A DNA stretch of 64,000 nucleotides from Vanrija pseudolonga. Its lineage: Eukaryota > Basidiomycota > Tremellomycetes > Trichosporonales > Trichosporonaceae. The notes below the pieces were generated by a model. The model was not told the DNA's origin. It did no database searches and was given only the letters and a program-made list of their open reading frames with translations. The stretch is taken from assembly GCF_020906515.1 (NCBI RefSeq), contig NC_085855.1:2372262-2436261 (forward strand), given 5' to 3'. Shown here piece by piece: positions 42,036-53,693 of the stretch (positions within the stretch are counted from its first letter, which is position 1; the number at the start of each line of letters is the position of its first letter). A program made the translations under genes and the position numbers.

Positions 42036-43921
42036 ATGAGTGTGGAGATCAACAAGGACGAGCAGGTTACCGGTCTGCGTGCAGGTGGGAGGCAACGATG
42101 GGGCAGCAGCTCACCACAGGCCTCACAAACTATGGTGACAATGACTTTGCCCTGTTCCTCCGCAAGGCGTTCATCAAGGGAGCTGGTTACAGCGACGACG
42201 CGCTCGACCGCAAGATCATTGGTATTGTGGACACGGGAGTGGGTTGGCCGCCCAGACGCTGCCCAGATACCGCTGACCCCCCTAGTCGGGCTACAACCCT
42301 TGCCATGCCAACGTGCCGCAGCTCATCGATGCTGTCAAGCGCGGCGTCATGCTGCAGGGTGCCCTGCCCGTACCCTTCCCGACCATCTCACTGCACGAGT
42401 CATTCGCGTACCCGACCTCCATGTTTCTCCGCAACCTCATGTCGATGGACACGGAGGAGATGATACGCGCGGCGCCGATGGACGCTGTCGTCCTTATCGG
42501 GGGATGCGACAAGACAGTCCCCGCGCAGCTCATGGGCGCGATCAGCGCAAACATTCCCGCCATCCAGCTCGTTGTCGGCCCGATGGTGACTGGATCACAC
42601 CGTGGCGTGCGCGTCGGCGCGTGCACCGACTGCCGCGGGTACTGGGCCAAGTATCGCGCTGGCGAGATCGATATTGAGGAGATTGCCCAGGTTGGCAACG
42701 AGCTGGTGCCGAGCGCCGGGACATGCGGCGTAATGGGCACGGCGTCGACCATGGCCATTATATCAGAGGCGCTGGGTATTGCGCCTTTGGGAAGCGCCTG
42801 TCCGCCTGCCAACGGCGGGCAGCGTTTGCGTGTCGCCGAGTTGACCGGCAAGCTGGCAACTGTGGACAAGCTGAAGACGCCGCGCGAGGTGCTGACTCGC
42901 AAGAGGTGAGCGCCGTTCTCGAGCCTAGCTGACGTGTAGCTTTGAAAACGCCATCACTGTACTCCAGGCGATCGGGGGTAGCACAAACGCGGTGGTTCAC
43001 CTCCTCGCCATTGCGGGGCGCGTGGAGGGGCTGAATCTGACACTGGACGGTTGGTTGCTGGGCGATGCTGAGCTGACCCCAGACTTTGACCGCATCGGCC
43101 GCAATGTCCCTCTACTAGTTGACCTCAAGCCAAGCGGTAACAACTACATGGAGGACTTTTACAAGGCCGGCGGCGTCCCGACCTTGCTTCGCGAGCTGGG
43201 CGACCTGCTCCATCTCGACGCGATGACAATAACCGGCCGCCCACTCGGCGTCGAGCTTGACGCGTACCCCGCCTCCTTCCCACAAGACATTGTCCGTCAT
43301 CGCTCCAACCCGCTCGCGGCGTCTGCTTCACTCGTGGTCCTGCGCGGCAACCTGGCTCCGCTCGGTGCAGTGTTGAAACAGAGTGCCATGTCGCCTGCGC
43401 TGAAGAAGCATCGAGGCCGGGCCGTCGTCTTCAAGGACGCCGATGACCTCATGGCTCGTGTCGACGACCCCGACCTCGACGTCGCGCCCGACTCGGTCCT
43501 CGTGCTCCAGAACATTGGGCCAGTCGGACACCCGGGCATGCCCGAGGCCGGGTACATACCCATCCCGAAGAAGATTGCCCGCACGGGTGTCAAGGACATG
43601 GTGAGGATTTCCGATGGCAGGATGAGCGGGACGGCTAGTGGTGCGGTTGTTCTGCACGTGGCCCCCGAGGCGGCGGTCGGCGGCCCGCTGGCGGTCGTGC
43701 AGAACGGCGATTGGATTGAGCTCGACGTCGACGCCCGCCGCATTGAGCTTGTCTTGCCTGAAGGCGAGCTCGAGGCGAGGCTGGAACAGTGGAAGGAGGA
43801 CAAGGCCAAGGGCAAGGGCAAGAAGCGCCCGAGCCGCGGCTACGCGCAGCTGTATCACGACAAGGTGGTTCAAGCGGACCAAGGGGCCGACTTTGACTTT
43901 CTCCGCGCCGACGGCGCATAG
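42036..43921 (+). CDS. IlvD/Edd-family Fe-S dehydratase (sugar-acid dehydratase or dihydroxy-acid dehydratase)
   Basis: Dehydrates a 2,3-dihydroxy acid to a 2-keto acid with an Fe-S cluster. Exons 42036-42065, about 42107-42238, 42286-42905, 42940-43049 and 43083-43921; 576 residues, the family length. Cluster cysteines are Cys60 in NPCHANVP, Cys128 in GGCDKT and Cys201 in GTCGVMGTAST. ACPPANGGQR, IGGSTNAVVHLLA, LADLKPSG-like LVDLKPSGN and NIGPVGHPGMPEAG are all present, and DGRMSGTASG closes the active site. The last intron (33 nt, in frame) was called because removing it restores LTLDDFDRIG. No mitochondrial presequence is evident, which argues against the biosynthetic Ilv3 and for a cytosolic arabinonate/xylonate-type enzyme. 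The first intron is weak; the ATG at 42098 (MGQQLTTG) is an alternative start. Confidence 0.88.
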
Positions 43922-43948
43922 TGTCGTGTCTATGCATATTGTATGAGT

Positions 43949-45584
43949 CTAAACTGATGGGAAGGGGGATTCTGGTTCGAACCTCCACGCCCGGATTGCA
44001 AAGTAAGGCCGCTTCTTGAGATCCGTGTCCCATGCGTCCTGCCACTTGATCATGAGGGGGTTGGTTTCGCTGGCGGTGATGTACGCGTCCTTGCGCAGCC
44101 CGCGGAGCGGAACAGTCTGATAGATACCGCGGTTGTCTAGGGTGGCACGGGCGGAAAGGGGGAGGGGGCGATAGTCGTTCTGGTTTGGCGTGGGCAGTAA
44201 GATGAGTGGGAGGGGTGTAGTAAGGCCGCTGGCAGATGGGAGGTCGCGTGTGTCGATGCACATTGTGGCGTGTGGTGTGATGATCAGCACGCGGGGTCCA
44301 TGGTTGTGTACTGCCACACTGCAAACGTCGTCACAACCAAGCTTGAGGAGAATGCTGTGGCGCGCGACAAGGGCGGCTGCCTCGTCATCCGGAAGGGATG
44401 TAGCGGAGCGGAACACTCGTGCGTAATCACAGATGAGGACGATGTCGCCTTGAGCTCCTCGGATGAGGAGGATGCCCCCATCCATCAGTGATACCTCGGC
44501 AATACCCCCTAATCGTGGGCGGGATGGGTGCGCGAACACCGCTTCGTCGGGGCGCATGGCCCGCGACGGGACCGCTGCACGCGTCGGGGCGCCGCGGTCC
44601 CCTGTCCCGGCCGGTCTCATATCGAGATCGTACACCGCACCGATCGGCGCTGGGGCAGTGAAGAAAACGGAAGTGAGGTACAGCCGGCTGGTACGGTCGA
44701 AGACGGCCAGAGATGCGCCATAGAGGAAGAGAAAGTCGGTGTCGGGGCACATGCGCTGGGAACGTTAGTTGGCGCGTGGAGCTCGACTTACAGCATATGG
44801 CATGTCGTACGGGAGCTCAAGCTCCATCTTGCGTGAAACGTGTGGGGTGCTCTGGAACGCGCGGAACTGCCTCTCACGGTTGGGACCCACGACATAGCGG
44901 AAGGTGGCGTATTCGCCTCCACTGACAACGTGAGCGTCGTTGGTAGCCTCTGTGCGCGGGTCGAAACAGACATCGAATGTCCTGAGCAGTTGCCGGGTGG
45001 TACCATGGTTCCTCTGGCCCCCCAGACTGCCCATTGTGACGTGTATCTCCTCGCCACGTAGAAAGGCAACGCCGGCTCCGCGTACCTCCTGCGCATCGAG
45101 CGTGTCTGGCGGAATGTCGAAGGGTGTCGTTGTGAGGCCCCGGGTGTCGAGCGCAAAGGTGTTAAAGCCAGCAGGCCCAGCCCCGCCAGCCACGTACATG
45201 ATTGAGCTGTGGTATACGTCGTGAAAGCTCGGTGAGAGGTAATCGACGCAGTGAGACGGCGCGGTGACCCAGCTTTCCCGCGCGCGGCAGGCTGCCCAGC
45301 GCTCATCGCTCACGCATTGAGTGATTGCTGGTGTCAGCGGTGCCATGGGGGGACTTACCAAGCCTACGCCAATAAACTACCTCTCCAGAACGCTCAAGGT
45401 CGATATAATACTCCTTTCGGTCCTCTGCTAGTGACGAGCCCAAAGCGACGCGCTTCCACCCAGGCCGTTGGGACGCCCGCCACGCGTGGCTCACGTTGGA
45501 CGCCACGAAGCGCGTCTGGACGTCCAAGCACGCCCACACCTGCCCAAGCACATACTCGTCGAAGACGGAGAGCGGATCGGGCAT
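43949..45584 (-). CDS. F-box-like protein, family copy 1
   Basis: Exons 45359-45584, 44792-45327 and 43949-44755; introns of 31 and 36 nt; 522 residues. The N-terminus MPDPLSVFDEYVLGQVWACL followed by SNVSHAWRASQRP looks like a short F-box, as in SCF substrate receptors. The rest has alternating short hydrophobic strands with the feel of a degenerate beta-propeller (FNTFALDTRGL, ILLIRGAQGDIVLICDY, RVLIITPHATMCIDTRDL) and ends in W-x-D-x-W-x-TD. The same N- and C-terminal patterns occur in the gene at 50,100, so the two are paralogues. The partner substrate is unknown. Its stop is only 27 bases from the dehydratase stop on the other strand. An upstream in-frame ATG (MATNLG) would add ~40 residues. 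Confidence 0.75.
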
Positions 45585-46835
45585 GGTCGTGAAGAAGAAG
45601 AGTGCAACAGCACGAGGCCCAGATGCATAGGCACAGTCATGTGTCGGCGTCCTGCTGCGTCGTCGGCCCGACTCGTGAAGTCGTCCCAGGTTGGTGGCCA
45701 TAGTGCGGGTCTTGATCCGTTGCCACTCGTCCCGTCCGGGGCCCCGCCGGTCTCCGGCCCGCCACTTGGTCGAGAGGGGCAACCTTTGTACGACGACAAC
45801 GGCGGTTGCTGCGGCTCTAGTGAGAGGTTGCTGTATTGGGAGGGACGGGAATGGGTTCGGATACAGTTTCAGGATGTGCTGTGCTGTGCGACGGAGGAAT
45901 GGGTCTGGTGCGGCCGCCGGCATGTCTCGGAGAGATATGTGGGTGTGGTAACTGCAGTCGGCAGCCCCAGCGCTCGCCGGCGCCGATGCTTGTCATGCAC
46001 ATGGTCCAGTGTGCAGCATTTTCAATCACATTCTCAACACGAGCACAACTCATAATACACGTCAATCCTTGTTGGAATCGCACTCCCCGCACACTGCGGA
46101 GAGGGATGCCCGCTGACATGCCGACGCCAAGTCCTCTTCCGTCATTGTCGCCTCAACCGAAACGAGTTCCGACTGACAGCAGCTCACTCTCACCACCGCA
46201 TCCCTACGGTGGCACACGCTCATCCAGACGAGGAAGCCGTCAATGGTTCCCGGGGCTGAGCCACTGGGAGGCGCGCGGTACAACGGTCGCGATGTTAAGT
46301 GTGGTACGCTCCGCGCCCCCTGCCGTTGGATGCTGATAACAGGCGGACCGCACAGTGCTGTTCGACACGGTTCATCAGCCGCGCCTACCCCACAGGTCAG
46401 TACCGCAAAAGCTTCTAAGCGCGCAGAGATCGCTGGTGAGGGACCCAGCCCGCTTCCGCGCGCTCGTAGTCCCTACACCAACGTGCCTTCTGGCCAAGTG
46501 ACAGGTGGAGCGCTTTGTGCTCACAAACTCGGGGCTGCACGTTCTCGCCTATCCTCTCTCTCTCACGTTGACTGGGCGGTACGGCTGAGGGGGTGCGTAG
46601 CCTTGAGGCTATCAATCGTGGGGACAAGACGTATAGTCTGCGGAAGGTGTCGTTCCAGTGCCAATTATGGTTGAGAGATGCCAAGAAGTGTGACGTAAAG
46701 ATCACAACAAGTCACGAGGTTGACGCGGGCATGATGAAACGAGCAATGGCCGCCTTGGCACACAGGTGCTTCACATTCAAGTAAGTAGACTGGAGCGATG
46801 CATCGCCCCCATCGCTCTCTCCCTCGCTCGTCGAG
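45585..46835. other. divergent intergenic region
   Basis: About 1.25 kb between divergent genes. Frames are short and domain-free; no repeat or RNA gene is recognised. Confidence 0.5.
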
Positions 46836-49544
46836 ATGAGCTCCAACGCCCGCCAGACCGACGTCGATGGCGGCGTGCGCCGAGCCGCCCTCTTCGCGGC
46901 GTACGAGAACCGACAGCGTGTTGAGCCGGCACCAGTCAAACCGGTAGCAGTGTCGACGATCTCAACCTCTACAGGTCCACAGGCGTCGACGACGCAAGCT
47001 CCGGCAGCACCGCGCCCTGTAGCAGCTCTACCCACGCGGTCCGCACCGCCGGTACCCGCCTTTGTACCCCCCGCCGCTGCGCCGACACTAGCCGCCACGA
47101 CTCCTGCCGCACCGATGCCCGCAGCGCCGATTCAAGCCGGCCCCAGCCTCGTGCTCAACATTGGAGGGCCCGGGGGTGCCGAAGCAGCGGGCACAGCCCT
47201 CGCGGCGCACATCCTCCGCTCGATAGGCGCCGACTTTGCCATCCCCGGCTTGTTGGCGGGGGTGTCTGCGGCGTCGGTAGAGGCGAACGCAGGCTCGGAG
47301 ACGAAGGCGAGACCCGGTTCGATGCCGGCGGATGGGCCTCCTCCTGCAGTCTCGCCGCCCCCAGCGGCTGCAACCCGAGCTACCGGTGCCGCCGCTGGAA
47401 TCGGGACTGCCCCGTCAGTGGCACCACCCACGCCGGTTCCAGCTCCCGTCCCAGCCCCAGCACCTCTCGTCCCCGCACGGCCGACTTCCATGGCTCAGGC
47501 CACGCCAGTTCCAGTACCGCAAGGCGTACCGCCAGTCGCCGCGACGACTTCAGCATCGACTCCATTCTCTTCGGCGCCCGCACGTCCCGCATCGCAGGCA
47601 ACGGTATCGCAGGCAGCCCCACCGAGCAAGCCATCTGCCGCACCGGTGGTCCCCGCGCGGCCGAGGTCGATCGCGGCGGAACCTCCGGCGGCGATGGTGT
47701 CTCGAGCCCCGCTACCCGGCCTTCCAACCTCGGCCTCGACGCCAACTACGTCGCCCGACACGCCGACGTCGAGCTCGACCACTACAGCGTCGCGAGCACA
47801 CTCTTCGGCTCCCGTGCGCAAGCCCCTCCCGACTGTGCCGCAGGCCACGCCATCCCGGCCGCTCTCAGTCGCTGGGAGTGGTGCTGCGTCGTCGTCGTCG
47901 CCGGCAGTAAGGCCACTGCCCACGCCGCCGGGTGCGTCGCCGACAAGCCATGGGCCGCAGCCTACGGGGAAAGGGCCGTCGCCGACCAGCCGCAAGCTGC
48001 CTGAGCCCCCTGTAACCCGAGCCAGCGCCGAGAACACGATGTCGCCCGCACCTTCTGCGCAGGCGACCTCCCCACCAACGACCACGACCACCATCCCGAC
48101 AGGTGACTTGTCCTTCAGTCTCGGCACCGCGTCACCAGCGACCTCACCGCCAAAGCCCGCGTCCCGCTCTCCCAAGCCTCCCCAAGGCTCCTCCATCCCC
48201 CCCGTAACGTACGACGATGTCGTGGAGCTCGCTGGCGGCGCGCCTGTCCACACAGTGACCACGGAATCGGGCAAGCCTATGTTCTTCTTCAGCGCCCTCG
48301 AGGCGTTCAACATGCCCCCTCTCGACAACCCACCTCAGGCGTCGAGCTCTGCGGCAGGTACCGCCAAGCCCCGGGCTCCATCGAGCGACTTTACGTTTAA
48401 CTTTGGCACGCCGTCGTCTCCGCCACGGGTGCCGGCCAGTGTGCCCAGCGACGGCAAGGCTGTGCTCACGGCTGAGGTAACCCAGCCGACGGGTAACGGT
48501 GTCGGTGCGAGCGCTCTCAGTGATACGCCCGGAGGCGGGGCTGCGGCCACTAACCACACTCCTGTGGCCGTGAAGCAGGCCAGTGGAGTGCCGAAGACCG
48601 CGACAGCGGTGGGTACTGCCATTGCGGCCACAGCCATTGCTACATCGGCAATCGCGACGACGTCGAGCGCGAGTTCAGGCAGCAGGGAACCTGCCGCCGG
48701 TGTTCCACCGCCAACCAGCTCCCCAACTGCTTCAGCCGCGGCGCCGGTAGTGGCCGGCACCGCCACGGCCTCACCATCCAATGCCTCTGCTGCCACTACT
48801 GCCACTGCAACTGCACCCACCGCCACTTCTCTTCCTCCAGCCCCTGTCGCTCCGGCCTTAGAGGCTAAAACAGCCCCTACGGCATCGGCGGCAGCGCCGA
48901 CTCCCGGACCTCCCATTGACCGATGGAAGGACGACGATGCGCGGATCCATGCGCGCTTCCACCCACCGATGAGACTCCTACCCCGTGGAGATTGTTCGCG
49001 TAGCCAAAATCCCGAAGACTACCATGAAGAGTGGGAGCTTGAGCCGCACCCGGAATACGGCTACCCACCCCCACCGTGCACTTTGCTGAAGAAAAACCGC
49101 TACTTCCCTCATTCGTCTTACAGCTTTACGCGGAATCCACGGCGGACAGGACTTTACGGACTCTCCCGCGACCGTGCTCTTGACCCCAAGGCTCGGACCA
49201 GGCCGCCAATGAGACTACTCCCAAGTGCCTGGAGCAACATGTACAACTCATACGTCGAGGATTATAAAGACGAATGGGAAGTTCCTGTGCCCGAGGGATG
49301 GGGCAGCCGGCCAATGCCCCCAACAGTATACCTCAAGGATCGGCCTTACTGGCCGATGGATTGGCAGGGTGCGCCAGCTCCTGCAGAGTGGGAGCACACC
49401 GTCCCCAAGCCCGGGCCGAAGCCCTCCCGGCCACCGCGGTTTCGATATCCGCCCCCTGTGGTCTTTGCAAGGACGAAACAAAAGGAGCCGGAGAGGGCGC
49501 CGGAGCCCTCCACATTGTCGCAATTGCGGGCAAGAAGTAACTAG
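46836..49544 (+). CDS. Ala/Pro/Ser-rich protein with duplicated C-terminal PPMRLLP motif
   Basis: An uninterrupted 902-codon frame, the longest intron-free gene in the window. Residues 1-30 are ordinary (MSSNARQTDVDGGVRRAALF, ENRQRVEPAP). About 670 residues then follow of Ala, Pro, Ser and Thr low complexity with scattered structured islands such as VLNIGGPGGAEAAGTALAAH, SIPPVTYDDVVELAGGAPVH and KPMFFFSALEAFNMPPLDN. The C-terminal ~190 residues are quite different, charged and aromatic, and hold two related ~55-residue units beginning PPMRLLP and containing EDYHEEWE or EDYKDEWE, then a Pro-rich turn and L-K-K/D-x-R-Y-F/W-P. There is no signal peptide or membrane segment. The family is not recognised. 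Composition suggests a disordered scaffold, with the duplicated unit as its conserved functional end. Confidence 0.75.
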   Translation: MSSNARQTDVDGGVRRAALFAAYENRQRVEPAPVKPVAVSTISTSTGPQASTTQAPAAPRPVAALPTRSAPPVPAFVPPAAAPTLAATTPAAPMPAAPIQAGPSLVLNIGGPGGAEAAGTALAAHILRSIGADFAIPGLLAGVSAASVEANAGSETKARPGSMPADGPPPAVSPPPAAATRATGAAAGIGTAPSVAPPTPVPAPVPAPAPLVPARPTSMAQATPVPVPQGVPPVAATTSASTPFSSAPARPASQATVSQAAPPSKPSAAPVVPARPRSIAAEPPAAMVSRAPLPGLPTSASTPTTSPDTPTSSSTTTASRAHSSAPVRKPLPTVPQATPSRPLSVAGSGAASSSSPAVRPLPTPPGASPTSHGPQPTGKGPSPTSRKLPEPPVTRASAENTMSPAPSAQATSPPTTTTTIPTGDLSFSLGTASPATSPPKPASRSPKPPQGSSIPPVTYDDVVELAGGAPVHTVTTESGKPMFFFSALEAFNMPPLDNPPQASSSAAGTAKPRAPSSDFTFNFGTPSSPPRVPASVPSDGKAVLTAEVTQPTGNGVGASALSDTPGGGAAATNHTPVAVKQASGVPKTATAVGTAIAATAIATSAIATTSSASSGSREPAAGVPPPTSSPTASAAAPVVAGTATASPSNASAATTATATAPTATSLPPAPVAPALEAKTAPTASAAAPTPGPPIDRWKDDDARIHARFHPPMRLLPRGDCSRSQNPEDYHEEWELEPHPEYGYPPPPCTLLKKNRYFPHSSYSFTRNPRRTGLYGLSRDRALDPKARTRPPMRLLPSAWSNMYNSYVEDYKDEWEVPVPEGWGSRPMPPTVYLKDRPYWPMDWQGAPAPAEWEHTVPKPGPKPSRPPRFRYPPPVVFARTKQKEPERAPEPSTLSQLRARSN

Positions 49545-50099
49545 ACTCACCCCCAAGGCCTTGGTACTAGCAACAGGCAGGTGCTGGCGAACCCTCCTGT
49601 ACAACGGCGACCGTGTGGTACGGGGACAGATTTGGCTGGAGGTGGCAACCCGTTGCAGTGTCTGCCACCACCGCCGCCTCCGCCCCCGCCACCGCCGCCG
49701 CTGCCACCGCCGACGCACATCGCTGCAAGGCGCTTCTAGTCTACGATGTCGCGTTGGGGAGCGGAGGAGGCATCTCGAACACAACGGCGGGTCATATCCC
49801 CGCAAGCCATGTTACCAACGGAGCTGCAGTGGGTGACATGCTCGACTTCGAGGCCGAGGGGCAGTGTGTGAATGAAGCCCTTCGTATTTCGTCATCCATG
49901 CATATGGACTGCAGTTGTTTGCGCCGCCAGAGTCGGCGGTGGGTCGCCAACATGGTTGAAAGGGAGATGTGGGGCTCCGCCTCCGCCGTTCCGACGCGTC
50001 ACGTCAGTCGCGCGTCTTTTCATTGTCGACGCTGCAACTCTCCTTGTCATTTGCTTTCTCTCGCCCCTCGTCAGCTCTACACTTCGCCCAGACGTCAAT
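49545..50099. other. intergenic region
   Basis: About 555 bases between two same-strand genes. An in-frame open stretch precedes the F-box ATG but has no start context. A GCC/CCG-rich patch lies at 49,660-49,720. Nothing else is seen. Confidence 0.5.
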
Positions 50100-52367
50100 A
50101 TGCGTGTCAGAGATCCTGTGGCCACGTTTGACGACTACGTTCTCCTCGAAATCTTTGCCCATGTCCCGGCCGAGGACGTCGTGCGGGCCAGCTACAACAC
50201 GTCGCGCCGATGGCGAGCAGTCATCACGCGGCTTAAACTCTGCAAGCCCATCTTCTTCGGGCTATCGAATGTCAACACTGCCGATTCGTATGTTCTGAGG
50301 CAGCGGGAACAGCGTGATATTCGCTTTGACCAGTCAAGAAAGGTGGATTGGCGGGCACACTGTGAGTGCATTGATCAGCCGCCGCTGACCCACCATCAGG
50401 CGTCGCCAACATGTTCCAGGAGCGGGCATGGGCTTCAGGCAAAGGCGTTCTCCGCTGGTCTCCAGACATTATCGAGACGGGGATCTGGGGAGGCAAAACT
50501 TGTCGCGCACGGCTTGAGTCACTTGATCGTGAGGACAACACCTTGCTGTACTTTTGTGAAACGACCAACCCCGCGCCTCCGCCGGTAGAGGGTACGACGT
50601 ACGCGTCCACGAAGCAGCTCTGGCTCATTGATGCCAAGACGCTGATCCCAAAGTTTGACCCTGCGATTCTTCCCCGCGGCGAGTACGAGCATGTGTTTGT
50701 GCTTGATGTGCTCGGGCACGTGCTATGTCGACATCTTCGCGACGACGAGAATGAGTGCGACAGAGTCGAAGTGTGGGTGCGGACTTGGACAGTGTCGCTC
50801 TTTGGCCAACTGTGTGAGCCGTCAGGCGACATCCCCGAGTTCCAGCACCTCGTCTCCTTCCATTTGCCGCATGACACCGACCCGTCCCACCCATATCTCC
50901 TGAGGGTAGATCGCGACCAGGAAACCGACGACCTGGCCCTGATTCTCGCGGCGCCAAACTATGAGGACTCGACCATTGTCTTGTCCTGTCTGGCAACAAG
51001 TGCAGGCGGCGGTAGCTGTGATCCGAGTCTCCAGGCAGAGCCGCTGGCGACAATCCATCTTGAAGATATGGAGCAGGTCATGGACGATCCCAACTTTTTT
51101 GTGAGTGCGGGCCGTGACCCCGGCTGACGCCCCGTCCCAGGCAATGGCCATGGACCAGGAGCTGTTGTTCATTGTCAGCGCCGAGGCGCAGGTGTACTCG
51201 CGGCACTCGTCTCGCTACATCATGTCGATTCCTGTAGAGGGCGGGGTGGATGTGGCAACCGATTTTCCGGTGGCTGTGGCATACGACTTGACAGAAGCCG
51301 TTCGCAGTGTCCAGGCATCGCCTGACCGTGCTGCGGCGTATGCCAACCCTCCGGCCGGCAAGCCTCTCATTTTCCGAGGCATCATGCGCGGGTCGACCCA
51401 TGGATCGACGTTTGAGTCGCCACGGTTGTATCACAGCATCACAGGCCCTATTGCGACACCCGAGTATCACAGTGACAAGAGTGTCTATCCCGTGCAGTGA
51501 GTAGTGGCGTAGAGGGCGTGATACTGACGTCGTGTAGAGTTCTTGTTGCTGGTGAAGACCTTGTGGTCGAATACGACTGGTTTGGCCTCCAAGTCATCAA
51601 GCAGTATCAGTCTGTCTTCCTCCACGCCGAGACGATGGAGGCTTCAGACCGCGAGGACTACGTTGCGAGCAACTCTATTTTCATCGGATACATTGCTGAG
51701 GTGGAGAAGACTGGCCACCACGTTGCCGTCAGTGGTACAAGGGTGGTCATAACACAGGTGAGGGGGTCAGGCTTGACACGACAGCTGACACCGTGCACAG
51801 ACCGATCACGTTCTCGTGATGGACGTCGCCACCATGCCGTTACCAGAGCCTGACACGACGCCGACTGAGATCCCTGTGACGGTCATCTACGGGGTCAACC
51901 GCGACGGATACTGGCCTGGACAGAGCCCTCGGGCCATGACAATGTCCAATGGGGCGATCTACGAACTCGTTCCGCTGCACGCTTCGAACGAGCGGGCATA
52001 TCGCGCGGCGGCGAAGAACGATACCATGATGGCGCGTTGGGAGGACTGGTGGGGTGACACTCGCTGCCCCGACTTTGTGACCGTGCCAAAGCCCCGTCAG
52101 CCGTATTGTGAGCAAGCGGAGTGTGAGGAGGACGCTGACAGAGCAGATGGCCTTCGAGTCCTCGAGTTTGGAGCTGAGCCATTGCGCGCAACACCTCGGG
52201 ACCGGTGGAACTGGCTGGAAAGGCGGAACCGTCGCGCGGTCGAGCTCCCACTCTACAAGCACCTTAATGGGCCAGGTGAACATGCTGTGGAGTGGGCGCA
52301 ATGGGCCACAAATGCGATGCGGGACGGCCAGCTCTCTCCCCCAGGTCCACACAACACCTTTGGTTAG
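50100..52367 (+). CDS. F-box-like protein, family copy 2
   Basis: Exons 50100-50361, 50400-51100, 51141-51496, 51538-51757, 51801-52107 and 52147-52367; introns of 38-43 nt; 688 residues. MRVRDPVATFDDYVLLEIFAH with SYNTSRRWRAVI is a clear short F-box, matching FDEYVL...SNVSHAWRA of the copy at 43,949. The body is propeller-like (KQLWLIDAKTLIP, EYEHVFVLDVLGHVLCRHL, VEVWVRTWTV). Near the C-terminus MMARWEDWWGDTRC aligns with the W-x-D-W-x-TD of copy 1. It probably acts as an SCF ubiquitin-ligase adaptor, inferred from the F-box only. The last intron (39 nt) is in frame and could be retained. It is convergent with a DUF7702 gene 136 bp away. Confidence 0.8.
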
Positions 52368-52503
52368 ACACAGTTCATGCATTCGTGACACGCTACAGGG
52401 GAACTATACAATGTGCGCCGTGCGCGGATTAGTCGGCGGTGTATCACGCGGGGTGGGGGGACGGGGAGGGGTGTGGCCGGGTCGCGTTGGTGCGCTCACG
52501 GGC

Positions 52504-53693
52504 CTAGGGCTTGGGCTCGTCCTCGCCAACGCGCGACTCGTCGTCGGTGCGCTTGGCGGAGAGGACATGGCCATCCTCGGGATCCGGGAGGCCGTGCTGC
52601 TTGATCGGGGCCTCGATCGCGCTCGTGCGCCACGAGATATTGAGAGCGAGGGCACTGGGGTGTGAGCGGGTGGTCGCGGGGGTCGAGGCGTTGTCGCCTA
52701 CTTACGCAGAGAACTCGGGAAGAACAGCGAGACAGTACTCGAGCGCCGTGAAGCGGTGCGTGAGGCCATCGGCGGCGAAGTTTGCCGGGTTGTAGTATGA
52801 GAGCTGGCGGTGTGAGCGAAGGGCGGGTGGTAGTGACTCACGCTGTAGACGGCCGCCTGGAGGACACCAAAGATACCGCGCACGTGCAGCATGATGGCGA
52901 CGATCACGAACAGGATGATGGTCTTGGTGATGCCACCGTGACGCTGACCGCGGCGAAGTGTATGCAGGACGAACACGCCAAAGATGACCGTCAGAGCGAG
53001 GAAGATGGCCTGTCCAGTGGTGCGGAGAGCCTTTGACACGTCGAGCTTGTGATTGATCTTGGCCTGGATTTGCTCGGGCGTCAGGCCCTTGTACTGGCTC
53101 GAGTTGGGGTCCATGGCGCCGGCCATCATGGAGCCACCGGCGATGATGATTGCGCTGGGTGTGAGTGGTAGCCGCGAGGGGGGGTGCTTACTTGGCGGGG
53201 ATGAGCCACGAGTCGATGATGGCCATCAGGTCATTCTGCCAAAACTTCCATGGCATGACGACGGGCAGCATGGCCATGAGCATGAACGCACGCTTGCGAC
53301 GGTCGGCCGCAGGCATCTTGTCGAGCTCTAAGGGGATGAGACGCGACGAGCCAAAGTGCTTGAGCAGGTAGTGGTGCAGGAAGTAGTAGGACGCGATGGT
53401 GAGGGAGAAGTAGCCTTCGGCGCCGAGGATGAGGTAGGCGACAAAGACGTTGACGTTGCTCCATGCGAGGATGCCGAACGCGATACCGCAGCCCTGGGAG
53501 TGTGAGCTTTGACTGGGGTTGGTAGACTCACCTGCGAGGCCACACGCAGCGTCGCGTGGAAGAAGAGGATTGTAAACCTCGACTTCCACTTGTATTGCTT
53601 TGTCGCGTACATGTAGGCCATGTAGAGCCACATGGCGGCGTAGAGGATGCCAAAGGCGAGGGCAGCGCCGGCCTCGTTTGTAAACTTGGCCAT
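52504..53693 (-). CDS. seven-helix membrane protein, DUF7702 type, copy A
   Basis: Exons 53532-53693, 53192-53493, 52842-53154, 52706-52803 and 52504-52654; introns of 38, 37, 38 and 51 nt; 341 residues. About seven hydrophobic segments are seen, including GILYAAMWLYMAYMYATKQY, VNVFVAYLILGAEGYFSLT, FVIVAIMLHVRGIFGVLQA and the terminal EYCLAVLPEFSA. Conserved polar stretches are YKWKSRFTILFFHATLRVASQ and LSYYNPANFAADGLTHRFTA. The C-terminal ~45 residues are hydrophilic and acidic. The fold is common in filamentous fungi and basidiomycetes with no assigned function. It is a close paralogue of the gene at 61,488 in inverted orientation. A TATATAT box lies 77-83 bases upstream. Confidence 0.85.

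Noticed and set aside
43960-43990. GGTTCGAACC resembling a tRNA T-loop
   Set aside because: It is coding sequence of the F-box gene (Arg-Phe-Glu-Pro) and no acceptor or anticodon stem can be built around it.
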